Notes: generated from the sequence alone by a model not told the origin. DNA of 64,000 nucleotides from Oscillospiraceae bacterium (GCA_017438745.1 JAFRUS010000110.1:1-64000); one strand, 5' to 3'. Shown: positions 41,222-51,056, numbered from the stretch's first letter. Numbers and translations: made by a program.

Positions 41222-43375
41222 CTATTTTTTGCTCTTTTTCAGAGCAGATGCACCGGTAACAAAGAGTAAGACGGCATTTACTATGATCATCAGTGCAGCC
41301 GGAGTGTTTCGTCCTGTCAGCGGAAGCGTTCCGGTGAACGCAGAGGTCACTGATCCGGTTTCTGCTTTGTTTTCTTCGTTTGCCTGATCAGAAGATATCG
41401 CATTTGTTTCGGATACTGAGTTTTCCTGGTCAGTCGCATCTGTTTCAGCAGTTTTGTTATCAGCAGCTGATCCACTGGATGCTGATGCAGTTTCTGGCAC
41501 CGGAGCCGCTGTTTCAGCCGGTGCGGAAGTTTCCGTGATCTTTGCGGAAGAAGCGTATCTGTCTGCAAAACTTGTGTGGCGTACGGTGTTGTCATAGGTT
41601 CTTATAAGATCAAAACTGTATCCATCGCCGTCTTTATAAACAAAACTGAAGTTTGAATCAGCAGAGCCTATTACGGTTGAAAGATATCCCGAATGGGCGT
41701 ATGTAAACTTAAGCGGAAGTGTTCCGTAAGTCTGTTCAGTGTAGCTTTTCGCACTGGTAATATCGTTTCCTTCGGTCAGAATAAGTTCCGCTTCCTGTCT
41801 TGAATGGTCGTGACCGAAAAGGTAGATAATATTCATGCCGTATTTTTCGGCATAGCTGTTTATAAGCGAAGCAAGATCATAGGAACGGTCAATGTTGTAG
41901 GCGTTTTCACCGATCCACTGTGAGATCCGGCCACCGGACGGATTTACTGACGCAGGCTCCATACCGAGTACGTGCAGTCCGGAATGAGCGGAAATAAGGA
42001 TCAGTTCTCCGTTATAATCTTTTGATGTGTTTTCAAGAAATTTTTCCGTGCTTTCGATCACACCGTCGTAGGAATAGTACCGGTCATCGTGGGTGTTTCT
42101 GTGTATCGCAGCCTCGTAGTTGATGCTGAATACCTTTATGTTTCCGTCCGCAAGACTGCTCGTTCCGTTTGCTTTCACCGCATCTGATCTGCCGTCAAAA
42201 ATAAGCCCGCCTGATGCTGAAAGATCCTTCGCAGCACCCAGATCAGCCTTTACTGACATTTCTGAAGCCGCCTTTCCAGGATCGTGGTTTCCCGAAACAA
42301 ATACGGTGTCGATGCCGCCGAGCTGCGGTTTTATCAGAGGATAGTATTTCTCCAGCATATAGTCGCTGTCCGGTGTCGGTCCGTTTACAAGGTCGCCGGT
42401 ACATACTATAAGGCCCGGAATATATCCGCCGGTACGATTCATCGTTGTTTCTATTGCGTTGCCGATAAGATGATACTCTTCGTGTACGTCAGAGAAAGAT
42501 ATGAAGGAATCCGGAATGACGCCTTTGGCAATTACGAAAAGTGCATCAGATGATTTTTCACGGTAGATTATCCCGTCTTCATCATGACCTTCGATAAAGC
42601 AGCATACCCTGTGTACACCAGCCTCTTTTCCTGCAAGCTCATCCGCTCTGAAAGTCAGTGTATCTGTATCGTAGTTTGAACCGTCAACGTTCCATGTTAT
42701 GTTGTCGGTGATTATCCCGTCATCGGAAAGAGTTACTGAAAACTCAGGGGCGGCATATCCGCTTCCTTCAGTGACATAATTTTCAGAGCATGGCTCAGTT
42801 TTTATACATCGTTCCAGAGTATCTCCGTTTGTGTATATCTTTACTTCAGCAGCTTCATTCCGGTCTGCAGTCATCGAAAACGGTGATTCCGCAGTTTCAT
42901 CGTATTTCAGGTAATATGCATCTCCGTTTTCCGTGTAGGTGAGCGCATTTCCGTCCGTCGACCAGAAAAGATCACTTACAACGCTTTCCCTGTAACTGAA
43001 TGAAATCTTACCGTCGATACAGGAGAGATTATGCGACGTTGTTGAAAGGTATGAGAACTTTGAATAGGTACTCGGAACCATTGTTCTTCTGTAATAGTGC
43101 CAGATATATTCATTTTCCTCACCGCCTCCGGTGAACAATACCTCAGTACCGTCGGTTTTCTTTACGCTGATAACATAGCTTTTATTGTCATCGAAGCTTT
43201 TTACCCGGTACCATTTCTGACCGTCAGCAGTGGTGATCGTGCTGCCGTCAGATTCCACTAGTGCGGATATTGTATTGGTTCCTTCCTCAGCATATAATTT
43301 CTGATTTACATATGTCGTCGCACTCAGAAGTGATACGGCGGCACAGATAAAAACAAGTAAGTGTTTTGGTTTCAT
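41222..43375 (-). CDS. LPLTG-anchored metallophosphoesterase
   Basis: This 717-residue surface protein has a signal peptide (about 1-29). The calcineurin-type metal sites are complete: SFSDVHEEYH, CTGDLVNG, SGNHDPGK, SAHSGLH and FGHDHS. Residues 30-270 are beta-rich and unassigned. After about 610 comes a Ser/Thr/Glu/Ala-rich stalk. The end is a sortase signal: LPLTG at 684-688, a hydrophobic span, and the tail KKSKK. It should be linked to the cell wall and act on phosphate esters outside the cell. The gene with the zinc-ribbon protein lies just upstream in the same direction. Confidence 0.88.
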   Translation of the reverse strand: MKPKHLLVFICAAVSLLSATTYVNQKLYAEEGTNTISALVESDGSTITTADGQKWYRVKSFDDNKSYVISVKKTDGTEVLFTGGGEENEYIWHYYRRTMVPSTYSKFSYLSTTSHNLSCIDGKISFSYRESVVSDLFWSTDGNALTYTENGDAYYLKYDETAESPFSMTADRNEAAEVKIYTNGDTLERCIKTEPCSENYVTEGSGYAAPEFSVTLSDDGIITDNITWNVDGSNYDTDTLTFRADELAGKEAGVHRVCCFIEGHDEDGIIYREKSSDALFVIAKGVIPDSFISFSDVHEEYHLIGNAIETTMNRTGGYIPGLIVCTGDLVNGPTPDSDYMLEKYYPLIKPQLGGIDTVFVSGNHDPGKAASEMSVKADLGAAKDLSASGGLIFDGRSDAVKANGTSSLADGNIKVFSINYEAAIHRNTHDDRYYSYDGVIESTEKFLENTSKDYNGELILISAHSGLHVLGMEPASVNPSGGRISQWIGENAYNIDRSYDLASLINSYAEKYGMNIIYLFGHDHSRQEAELILTEGNDITSAKSYTEQTYGTLPLKFTYAHSGYLSTVIGSADSNFSFVYKDGDGYSFDLIRTYDNTVRHTSFADRYASSAKITETSAPAETAAPVPETASASSGSAADNKTAETDATDQENSVSETNAISSDQANEENKAETGSVTSAFTGTLPLTGRNTPAALMIIVNAVLLFVTGASALKKSKK

Positions 43376-43378
43376 TGA

Positions 43379-43765
43379 TTATTCGTCGTAACTGTAGTTA
43401 TCGTCTTCGTAACTGTAGTCGTAATCCTCGTAGTAGGCACTGTTTGCCTGTTCTTCGCGGGCGCGCTGCTGCTCCTCGTGAGCCTTTTTCTTTGCATTGT
43501 ATCCGATAAATGCCGGTACAAAGATTGCGACGAGAACGCCCAGCACGGCAAGTCCTATGAAAATACCAAAGACTATTAAAATGACCTTTATTGCCTTGTT
43601 TTCAGATTCCTTGTTCCTTTCGGCACGGAACTGTTCGTATTCACGCTGCTGTCTTACTTCATTTTCGAAATTTCTTATATCAGCATCGTCGAATCTGTTT
43701 CCGCATTTTTCGCAGATAACTCCTCCGGTGTACGGTGCACCGCATTTTTTACAGTTTAGCATCAT
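43379..43765 (-). CDS. Zinc-ribbon membrane protein
   Basis: This 128-residue protein has a zinc ribbon with Cys5, Cys8, Cys18 and Cys21, a charged helix (about 28-55), one membrane span (about 60-83, VILIVFGIFIGLAVLGVLV), and an acidic Tyr/Asp/Glu-rich tail. The gene overlaps the end of the GGDEF/EAL gene by 17 bases and ends 3 bases before the phosphoesterase gene, so all three are probably one transcript. Its function is unknown; it may tie the membrane to a nucleic acid or protein partner. Confidence 0.75.
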   Translation of the reverse strand: MMLNCKKCGAPYTGGVICEKCGNRFDDADIRNFENEVRQQREYEQFRAERNKESENKAIKVILIVFGIFIGLAVLGVLVAIFVPAFIGYNAKKKAHEEQQRAREEQANSAYYEDYDYSYEDDNYSYDE

Positions 43766-46004
43766 TTGTTGTTTCCTCCCTTACAAGTTTTTCTGCGTCT
43801 TCCGGCGGCAGAGGTTTTCCCCAGTAGAATCCCTGAATGAGATCACATCCGATACTTCTCAGAGCTTCCACCTGTTCTTCTTCTTCTACACCCTCCGAAA
43901 TTACGTCAAGCCCCATGATATGTCCCATTGATATCATTGCGGCAACGTACTGTCTGGAGGATTCGCTTGCGTTTATTCTGTCTATAAATGATTTATCGAT
44001 CTTCAGAAGGTCAGCCGGTATCTTGTTCAGATAGCTGAGTGAAGAATAGCCGGTTCCGAAGTCGTCGATAGCAAGTTTTATACCCATGGATTTGAGATCA
44101 TTGATACACTGAATTGCCTTGTTGACTGAATCCATGAGTATTGATTCCGTGATCTCGATCTCCAGCTGTTCCGGCGAGAGACCGCTCTTTTCGATCAGGT
44201 CGTTTATTTCAGCGATGAACCCGCTTTTCATAATATGTCTTACCGATGCGTTAAGACTTAAAGTGAGTTTTTTACCGGTATCCTTAACAAGGTTACTGAA
44301 AAAGGCAGTCGCCTTTCTGAAAACCATTCCGTCTACTTTGTCGATAAGACCGACTTTTTCTGCGACCGGAATGAACTGATCCGGTCTTATGATGTTTCCC
44401 TCGCTGTCTTTCATACGGGCAAGGGCTTCAAATCCGCGCAGTTTATGTTCCATATTGTACTGCGGCTGAAGGCAGAAGAATACCGAGTCGTTTTCAAGTG
44501 CAGTTCTTATCTTGTTTTCGATTTCGAGTATCCGTTCATTCTGCGAAATTTCCGGGCTGTACCGGAGAATGTTATCGCTGCTGGCAGCCTTCTTTATTTC
44601 GCTCATTGCCGTGTTTGCACGTGAAACGAGCGTGTCAGTTGTACCGCCGTGTGCCGGATATTCGGTAAACCCGAAGCTTGCACTTATGTATATTTCACAG
44701 CCTTCGATGATGAACGGTTCGCTTAAGGCGTCGGAATATTTCGTGATGATCTTTGTGAGTTCTTCTGTGGTCTGGTATCCGCATATAACGAGCATGAACT
44801 CGTCACCGCTTACACGGGCTACGAATTCAGAAACATCGGAACTCTGCTTTTCACGTACCGTCTTCCAGCGGTCGGCTATTCCGGTGATCGCCTGATTTCC
44901 GGCTTCAACGCCAAGCGTGTGGTTTATGCTTTTGAAATGATTAAGGTCTATAGAAACCACGGCAAATTTTCTCTGGTTTCTGATAAGACGGGAAATATTG
45001 TCCCTGCACGCCATATTGTTAGGAAGTCCTGTCATAATGTCCGTATAACTCATACGTTCAAGGTTTTCTATAACGTTGTAGCGTGCGATGTGGGATGAAA
45101 TAAAGAATGTTGTAAGCTCAAGAGTTTCCTTGATCCTGAGCGTGTTTTCCGTATCAAAGTTGGTCGCCCAGATAAAGCCGAGCAGATCAGTACCCTGAAT
45201 GAGAGGGAAGAGAACAACGCTTTTTACGCCTGCTTCGACAAGCGTCTGGTACCACGGGTTGTTTACCTGACGGATATGCTCCATGTCAGCCTGGTTCTGA
45301 ATAATGATACAGTCGCCTTCTTCACCAATCATGCCTTTCCATGAGGCCGCGATCTGGTAGTAATCAGGGAAGCTTGTTACACGTCTCAGCTTACTTCCGG
45401 GAGCGAAATCAGTGGCGACGATCGAATATTTTTCTTCTGCTTCGTTTATACGCAGAACAGTACAGCCTTCAGCTTTGCATATCTGGCGTATTTCCGAGAT
45501 GACACTTTCCATCGCATCTCTGAGGTTGTCAGCCTTATGGAGCTTTATGCAGGCCGCAAGGACGTCTCCTGACGCCTGTATGTTACTGTTGCGGCTTAAG
45601 ACTGATTCAGCTCTCTTTATAAGTGTTGAAGTATATGTACAGTAAAATATATTTCCGTTTTCAATATCAAGCGGCAGAACATGTACGTCAAACCAGAGAT
45701 CCAAAACGCTGAGATGAACGTAAGTCTGTATCTCCTCCTTCATTACTGCAGAACGGAAGCATACGTCTTCGAAACTGCGGTTATAAGGAAAATAGTCGCT
45801 GTAAAGTGTATCAGGTACAAAGGAAGAATGCTTGACCGGACTGTAGGTTCCGGCTTCATTGCTGATCCTCATATCGATCATTTCATTGTACTTTTTATTG
45901 ACCGATACGATGCGGATTTCCCCGTATCCGCCGTCATCTTTCTTTTCAACTGATACTATGCAGGTCGGAGAATAAAAGGTATCAACAAATTGCTGAAAAT
46001 CCAT
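43749..46004 (-). CDS. GAF-GGDEF-EAL protein, likely c-di-GMP phosphodiesterase
   Basis: This 751-residue cytosolic protein has an N-terminal PAS-like region (about 1-130), a GAF domain (about 155-305), a GGDEF domain (about 320-480) and an EAL domain (about 500-745). The cyclase signature reads SGDEF (RVSGDEFML), so activity is doubtful and the domain may bind GTP as a regulator. The EAL domain keeps GFEALARM, ITESILMD, IDDFGTGYSS, LLKIDKSFI and ISEGVEEEEQ, so hydrolysis of c-di-GMP is likely. A promoter lies at 46055-46083. It may act with the cyclase at 49935 and the riboswitch at 10758. Confidence 0.93.
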   Translation of the reverse strand: MDFQQFVDTFYSPTCIVSVEKKDDGGYGEIRIVSVNKKYNEMIDMRISNEAGTYSPVKHSSFVPDTLYSDYFPYNRSFEDVCFRSAVMKEEIQTYVHLSVLDLWFDVHVLPLDIENGNIFYCTYTSTLIKRAESVLSRNSNIQASGDVLAACIKLHKADNLRDAMESVISEIRQICKAEGCTVLRINEAEEKYSIVATDFAPGSKLRRVTSFPDYYQIAASWKGMIGEEGDCIIIQNQADMEHIRQVNNPWYQTLVEAGVKSVVLFPLIQGTDLLGFIWATNFDTENTLRIKETLELTTFFISSHIARYNVIENLERMSYTDIMTGLPNNMACRDNISRLIRNQRKFAVVSIDLNHFKSINHTLGVEAGNQAITGIADRWKTVREKQSSDVSEFVARVSGDEFMLVICGYQTTEELTKIITKYSDALSEPFIIEGCEIYISASFGFTEYPAHGGTTDTLVSRANTAMSEIKKAASSDNILRYSPEISQNERILEIENKIRTALENDSVFFCLQPQYNMEHKLRGFEALARMKDSEGNIIRPDQFIPVAEKVGLIDKVDGMVFRKATAFFSNLVKDTGKKLTLSLNASVRHIMKSGFIAEINDLIEKSGLSPEQLEIEITESILMDSVNKAIQCINDLKSMGIKLAIDDFGTGYSSLSYLNKIPADLLKIDKSFIDRINASESSRQYVAAMISMGHIMGLDVISEGVEEEEQVEALRSIGCDLIQGFYWGKPLPPEDAEKLVREETTNDAKL

Positions 46005-46054
46005 GATAACTCCTTTCCGGGTTTATCCCCAATAAACTTTAAGAGTTTACTATA

Positions 46055-46083
46055 ATTTTATCATAATGAACGTAAGGTGTCAA
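46055..46083 (-). promoter_or_regulatory. Promoter of the GGDEF/EAL operon
   Basis: On the minus strand TTGACA (46078-46083) and TAAAAT (46055-46060) are 17 bases apart. Confidence 0.75.
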
Positions 46084-46122
46084 CGGATTGAGCGATAATG
46101 TTTGTTTTGTTTGTGAAAATAA

Positions 46123-46299
46123 AAAGCATTATGTATTGCTGAGAGATACGGTGAGGTCGCACCGCCGAAATGGGATAGCTATATTGGCAACAAAATATGT
46201 GTTGACACATATGAAAGAACATATTATACTTATGAGTGTGAAAATATAATGTTTAAGACTGGTTCTAAGTATTATTGTAATATGAATGTGGGCTTTTAA
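46123..46299 (+). pseudogene. Possible remnant of a coding sequence
   Basis: One frame stays open for about 58 codons without a usable start and reads AERYGEVAPPKWDSYIGNKI in its middle, which looks like protein. It overlaps a perfect promoter for the next gene. It may be the 3' end of a deleted gene or chance. Confidence 0.25.
46202..46230 (+). promoter_or_regulatory. Promoter of the Ca-loop lipoprotein gene
   Basis: TTGACA (46202-46207) and TATACT (46225-46230) are 17 bases apart. The leader is about 80 bases. Confidence 0.8.
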
Positions 46300-46317
46300 T
46301 ACTAAGGAAGTGATTGA

Positions 46318-48882
46318 ATGAAGCGTTCTACAAAAATATTATCCGTACTTCTTTGTGGTCTTGTAATGGCAGGCTGTGCGGCAAATAAAACTGCAGAAAC
46401 AGATAACAGCGAAACAGAGGTGTCATCTTCTGTTGAGACAACATCTGCTGAAACAACTGCGGCAGTGACTTCTGCGACAACTGAGGCACCGGTTACGACA
46501 GTGACTGAAGATAAAAACAAGGTGATTTTCACCAATCCTAAGGAACCGGAGGACCCGATTGAATTTAAAGGCGAGGGAAAGAAGCTTCTGGTGTATCAAA
46601 ACGGTGAGAAAATTGCGGAAGTGATTTCCGACCATGAAGTTGAATCCACGCCGGAAGGAAGATATGAAGATTTTAATTTTGACGGTCACGAAGATCTGTT
46701 TCTGTATGATACTCCGTCAGAATTCAGACACTACGGCGGCGAATGCTGGCTGTGGGACGGGAATAAAGGAGAGTTTGTAAAGACGGACAAACTTGACGGA
46801 CTGTTTGGATTTGGTATCGATACTGAGTTTTCTGATAAAAAAATAAAACTGACTTACACCGAGCATTATAATTACGCTTCATCATATGTCTGCAAAGCGG
46901 AATTTAAATGGGAGAAAGATAATATCATACCTGTCTCTCTCGAAAAAACTGCTGACTGTACCGAGCAGACTGACAGAAAAACAGAAAAGGGCGTACAGTA
47001 CAGCGAATTTGAAATAGACGAGGTCTATGAGTTTGATCAGAAGAACCGGCCGGTATTAAAAAGCAGGACGCACGCTAAGAAATACGGTGACCGTGAAAAC
47101 GAGGAGGGAAATGAGGCTGATCTGCGTTATTTCCGTATCACATCTGATTCTGTACAGTGTATGAACGGCGATTCTGTGGTTCAGAACATTCCTCTGAAAA
47201 ACGGACCGGAACTTATCTCGCAGTACAGAATGAGAAAATTCAGAAGCTCTGATTATCCGCTTTATTTTAATGATCTTGTCTTTTCCGTTGATTATGACTA
47301 TGACGGCTATAAAGATCTTTGCGTTACTTCAGGCGTAAATGAATACGGTATGGCTGATAAATTCATCTACTATCATTATGATCCTGACACAGGAATGGTT
47401 AATGAGTGGGATGAACTTAATAATGTGTTCGATGGAAAATGGATCTGTTCTGAAGAATCCCACAGATTTAATCCGGCTGATAAGTACTATAATTATAAGC
47501 CAAGAGAAGAATATTCAAAATTGTCGTATGATAAATACATACCAACCGGAAGCGGTGAATATCTTGAGACAAGCTGGTATGTATGGAATAACGGTAAACT
47601 TGAACCGGATAATACAGATGTTTCAGCCAACCCGTTAAGTATTACAAATTCATATTTCATGTTCAACGCACCTGCGGACGGAACCAGCCCGGGACCAAAA
47701 AGCAGCCCTACGATGGCTTCCGGTGACGGCGCTGATTTAGTGATTTTTAATGAATCAGTCGGTTTGCTTTCGACTAAGCCAGCAGATAACGAGAAAACAA
47801 TGTCCGTATCCGGTTATAAGTGTTTTTCTGCCGGAGGAGCAATTGCTGAAATGACATATATTCCTTCCGGATACAGTCATGAGATATCAGACGGAAAACT
47901 GATTGTTAAAACACCGCAGTCATCTCAGACGATAACTGATGAAAAGTTCGGAAATCAGGACAGACTGGTTTATGCCGATTTTAATTTTGATGGTTATGCT
48001 GATTTTTATATCTGTGATAAGTACCGTACCGATGGATATTATTATTTATGGAATCCTGAAACAGGTTTGTTTGAACGCAGCAAAGAACTGGAGTTCTACG
48101 GAGAACCGGGGAGTACCGAAAGATATTTTCTGGAACCGGATTATGAAAGCAGGACGCTGAAAGCATATTTTCCAAGAGATGATTATGATAAAGAATCAAT
48201 TACATTAAGATGGGAAGACGGTAAACTTGTTCCGGTATCCGCTGTATTTATTCAGTACAGCAGGGTGGAAGGCCATATTATAGCTAAGAAGTGTCATTAT
48301 AAATACGACAGTAATCATGACATGATACTTACCGGCACAGAAGAGACTGTATATGAAGTATGCAGAGGAACCGATAGGATCACTCTGGTTTACAGAAAAA
48401 AAGATTATGAAGAAGGCAGTAGTGAAAAATATCTGCGTTTCACTGACAGCGCACTTCAGCTTATGAAGGGAAGCAGTATTATACAGTTGATGAGTTACAG
48501 CGATATTTTCGGTATGGAACCTGAGCATGAATTTGAAAATGTTATTCCGGGTGATAAAATATCGGGACGCCATGTCGATTATGCAGAATTGGACATTGAT
48601 TTTGACGGAACAGATGATCTTTGTATTCGTGCTTCTGTGGAACGACCGGATAATAAAGGCTGGGAAACGTTTTATTCTTATTATGTGTTTGATAAGAGCA
48701 CAGAAATGTACAGAAAATGGAATTCTATCTCGGAAAAAGGATATCTGTATCTTCCGGATTATAAGGAAAAAATACTTTACTATAAAACTGTGCTGTCACA
48801 CGATGAAGAGACTGTAACTTACAACTATCATAAATGGGAGAATGAGCAGGATGTGATATGGAAACAGGAGACAACCGACTGA
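46318..48882 (+). CDS. Lipoprotein with duplicated calcium-loop modules
   Basis: This 854-residue lipoprotein has the lipobox VMAGC with Cys20. A Thr/Glu/Ser-rich linker runs to about residue 60. Four loops of the DxDxDGxxD type are seen near residues 119 (DFNFDGHED), 325 (DYDYDGYKD), 554 (DFNFDGYAD) and 759 (DIDFDGTDD). Order and neighbours show an A-B-A'-B' plan: the first and third loops share one context, the second and fourth another, so a half of about 430 residues was duplicated. Such loops occur in XAC2610-like and FG-GAP proteins. It is probably a surface binding protein; the ligand is unknown. Confidence 0.8.
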   Translation: MKRSTKILSVLLCGLVMAGCAANKTAETDNSETEVSSSVETTSAETTAAVTSATTEAPVTTVTEDKNKVIFTNPKEPEDPIEFKGEGKKLLVYQNGEKIAEVISDHEVESTPEGRYEDFNFDGHEDLFLYDTPSEFRHYGGECWLWDGNKGEFVKTDKLDGLFGFGIDTEFSDKKIKLTYTEHYNYASSYVCKAEFKWEKDNIIPVSLEKTADCTEQTDRKTEKGVQYSEFEIDEVYEFDQKNRPVLKSRTHAKKYGDRENEEGNEADLRYFRITSDSVQCMNGDSVVQNIPLKNGPELISQYRMRKFRSSDYPLYFNDLVFSVDYDYDGYKDLCVTSGVNEYGMADKFIYYHYDPDTGMVNEWDELNNVFDGKWICSEESHRFNPADKYYNYKPREEYSKLSYDKYIPTGSGEYLETSWYVWNNGKLEPDNTDVSANPLSITNSYFMFNAPADGTSPGPKSSPTMASGDGADLVIFNESVGLLSTKPADNEKTMSVSGYKCFSAGGAIAEMTYIPSGYSHEISDGKLIVKTPQSSQTITDEKFGNQDRLVYADFNFDGYADFYICDKYRTDGYYYLWNPETGLFERSKELEFYGEPGSTERYFLEPDYESRTLKAYFPRDDYDKESITLRWEDGKLVPVSAVFIQYSRVEGHIIAKKCHYKYDSNHDMILTGTEETVYEVCRGTDRITLVYRKKDYEEGSSEKYLRFTDSALQLMKGSSIIQLMSYSDIFGMEPEHEFENVIPGDKISGRHVDYAELDIDFDGTDDLCIRASVERPDNKGWETFYSYYVFDKSTEMYRKWNSISEKGYLYLPDYKEKILYYKTVLSHDEETVTYNYHKWENEQDVIWKQETTD

Positions 48883-48986
48883 CCAAACATGTTTTTGCAG
48901 GTCCGAATGCATAATGAAATTTGACTTTCATATTGTGATATGATACACTTATGAAGGAAATGAAATAAAAATGGGGGGCAGTTGGT

Positions 48987-49736
48987 TTGAACTACAATTC
49001 AATGTATGATGTTTATCAGGAGTTATGCGCGAAATACCCGAATATACCGCTTGCTTATGATGATTCACAGGACTGTGTTACAGTCGGCTCGAACAACTAC
49101 AGTGTAACAGCTTATTCAAACTGCGGACAGGGTTCGGTTATGATAAGCGACAATGTTTTAAGTTATCAGTATGACAGCGGTTCGCTGGCTGATACTGAAA
49201 GATTCCTTTCGGATCTTGTTCAGGGCAAGGTGCAGTTTTCACTGGCAAAGCGCGGCCAGAGTCCTGATCTTAAGATAAACGGATGGAAGGCAGGTGCACC
49301 GGATCAGGAAACGGACGGAAAAGCTGCTCTTATCTCCGGCGTGATCGGGATGGCAGTAGGCGCATTGTTCACTCTTTTCTGTCTTTTCTTCGCACTCGAT
49401 GAAAGTGATATTGAATACGTTATGGTCGGTCAGTTGTTCTTAGGCCTTTTCGCTTCCGGACTTTTCAACACCATGTACAGCAAAAAGGTGAAACTTGTTG
49501 ATGCCTTCGGATACTTCGCAGGCGTGACAGTTACGACACTTCCGGTGGCACTGGTAATAGCAGCTTTTTCAGAAGGTGATATACCAGGGATCGTTGCTCT
49601 GATCCTTTCAGCTCTTTTCTTTGGTATAGGTCATATCGTAAGAAACAGTTTCGTAAAAAGAGTAAAGCAGAAGGGCAAGGAGATCCTGCTTAAATGTTTG
49701 CCGGGTCCCGGATATCAGAACAACGGACAGATGTGA
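48987..49736 (+). CDS. Hypothetical membrane protein with soluble N-terminal domain
   Basis: The product is 249 residues. Residues 1-105 are soluble and mixed in charge (DVYQELCAKYPNIPLAYDD). Four hydrophobic spans follow (about 112-215), then a basic tail. The TTG at 48987 is chosen because a run of six G lies 8 bases before it; the nearby ATG 48971 is out of frame. I do not recognise a family. It has its own terminator and shares the convergent gap with the diguanylate cyclase. Confidence 0.65.
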   Translation: MNYNSMYDVYQELCAKYPNIPLAYDDSQDCVTVGSNNYSVTAYSNCGQGSVMISDNVLSYQYDSGSLADTERFLSDLVQGKVQFSLAKRGQSPDLKINGWKAGAPDQETDGKAALISGVIGMAVGALFTLFCLFFALDESDIEYVMVGQLFLGLFASGLFNTMYSKKVKLVDAFGYFAGVTVTTLPVALVIAAFSEGDIPGIVALILSALFFGIGHIVRNSFVKRVKQKGKEILLKCLPGPGYQNNGQM

Positions 49737-49783
49737 TAAAACGCTCTGCACATCTATAGACTGCAAATGATATTAAACTACAA

Positions 49784-49827
49784 AAGCACCTGTAAGAACT
49801 TCAAATCTTACAGGTGCTTATTTTTCT
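49784..49827 (+). terminator. Terminator of the hypothetical membrane protein gene
   Basis: AAGCACCTGTAAGA (49784-49797) pairs perfectly with 49806-49819, then ATTTTTCT follows. Confidence 0.88.
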
Positions 49828-49929
49828 AAGTAAGCGCTGATTTATTTATAAATCAGCGCGGGGGCACGGGGCGAAGTCCCGCTTCCCGCCTCTGGCAAAT
49901 CCGGCGAAGCCGGATTTGCCATTAAATCA
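49828..49929 (+). repeat. MITE-like palindromic element
   Basis: Three hairpins follow in order: GCGCTGATTTAT/ATAAATCAGCGC (49834-49859), a CGGGGCGAAGTCCCG hairpin, and GGCAAATCCGGC/GCCGGATTTGCC (49894-49920). It has the same architecture as the copies at 52691, 59832 and 63011. Confidence 0.8.
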
Positions 49930-49934
49930 GAATA

Positions 49935-51056
49935 TTACCTTGCGCCGTGTTTTATTCGTTTTTCCTCGTACATTCTGCGGTCCATTTCCTTAAGGAAGCT
50001 GTCCGGTTCGGTATTGCCGGAAAAACTGCTGAGTCCCAGTGAGAATGAAAGTTTGTACGGCTTTGCTCCGCTTTTGTTGAAAGCTTTTTCATTGCTTCTT
50101 ATCACCTCTGCGACCTTACGTGCTTTTTCACTGTCATCGCCCGGAATAAGGAGCATGAATTCGTCACCGGCAAATCGTATCGGAACGGAACCGTCCGGTG
50201 CGGCTTCCTTTATAAGTCTGGCCGCTTCCGTTAGAGCGTCGTCTCCTGTGCTGTGACCGAATGTGTCGTTTATCATCTTGAAATCATCCATGTCCATCAT
50301 GATCCCCTGAACACTTGAATGTGTGGATGAAAACTGCTTCATGATGTTGTTTAAGTAATTCCTGTTGTAAAGCTGAGTAAGCGGATCGAGATAGGTAAGT
50401 TCGTTCTGAAGGCTTATGTGCATGCACACAAGTCCGACCGCTACTGAACACCACGCCAGTGACACGCCGTAAAACAGGAACTGTGCCGCTGTGCATATTA
50501 TGATAGGGCATATGAACATTCTTATAGGTATGAATGTCATTTTAGCCACATCTTTTTTGCTGTTTTTGTAAATGATGTATCCGGCAAACAGATAGAAGAA
50601 TGTGAGCGCAAAATAGTAATTGGCAAACGGCAGACGGCTGTAGACATTGCTGTCATTAACTGTGAAAATGAACGGATGAAACAGATTTATTACAAGTCCG
50701 GCAATACCGGCTGCGCCCGGAAGCGAGATCTGCTTCAGAGTTCTTAACATATGTTTTTTACTGCCGTTAAGTCTGACGTCAACGTAAAGACACCACAGAG
50801 CCGATACTATAATATTATTAAGATAAGTGACCGTATCGAAAAAGTACAGGATAACATGCATTGCTTTTCCCTGTATTCCTTCAAGGCCGAATCCAAGCGA
50901 ATCGGCTGTGCATGAGAACACTGTCAGTACGCAGGCGAGCGTAAACAGCATATCGCCGAGCTCGCGCCGCATCCGCACAAGACGGCTGCTTACAAGCAGT
51001 ACCCCGAGTACAAGCACACCAATCGCATTTGCAACTATTACAGACTGCAGATCCAA
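49935..51056 (-). CDS. Membrane diguanylate cyclase (GGDEF)
   Basis: This 373-residue protein has about seven membrane spans in residues 1-215, then a GGDEF domain (DPLTQLYNRNYLN, MDMDDFKMINDTFGHSTGD). The active-site signature is AGDEF (RFAGDEFML), a variant found in active cyclases, so it probably makes c-di-GMP from two GTP. There is no EAL domain. The TTG start at 51056 follows a GGAGG site, and a perfect promoter lies upstream. It is a candidate source of the ligand sensed by the riboswitch at 10758. Confidence 0.92.
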   Translation of the reverse strand: MDLQSVIVANAIGVLVLGVLLVSSRLVRMRRELGDMLFTLACVLTVFSCTADSLGFGLEGIQGKAMHVILYFFDTVTYLNNIIVSALWCLYVDVRLNGSKKHMLRTLKQISLPGAAGIAGLVINLFHPFIFTVNDSNVYSRLPFANYYFALTFFYLFAGYIIYKNSKKDVAKMTFIPIRMFICPIIICTAAQFLFYGVSLAWCSVAVGLVCMHISLQNELTYLDPLTQLYNRNYLNNIMKQFSSTHSSVQGIMMDMDDFKMINDTFGHSTGDDALTEAARLIKEAAPDGSVPIRFAGDEFMLLIPGDDSEKARKVAEVIRSNEKAFNKSGAKPYKLSFSLGLSSFSGNTEPDSFLKEMDRRMYEEKRIKHGAR

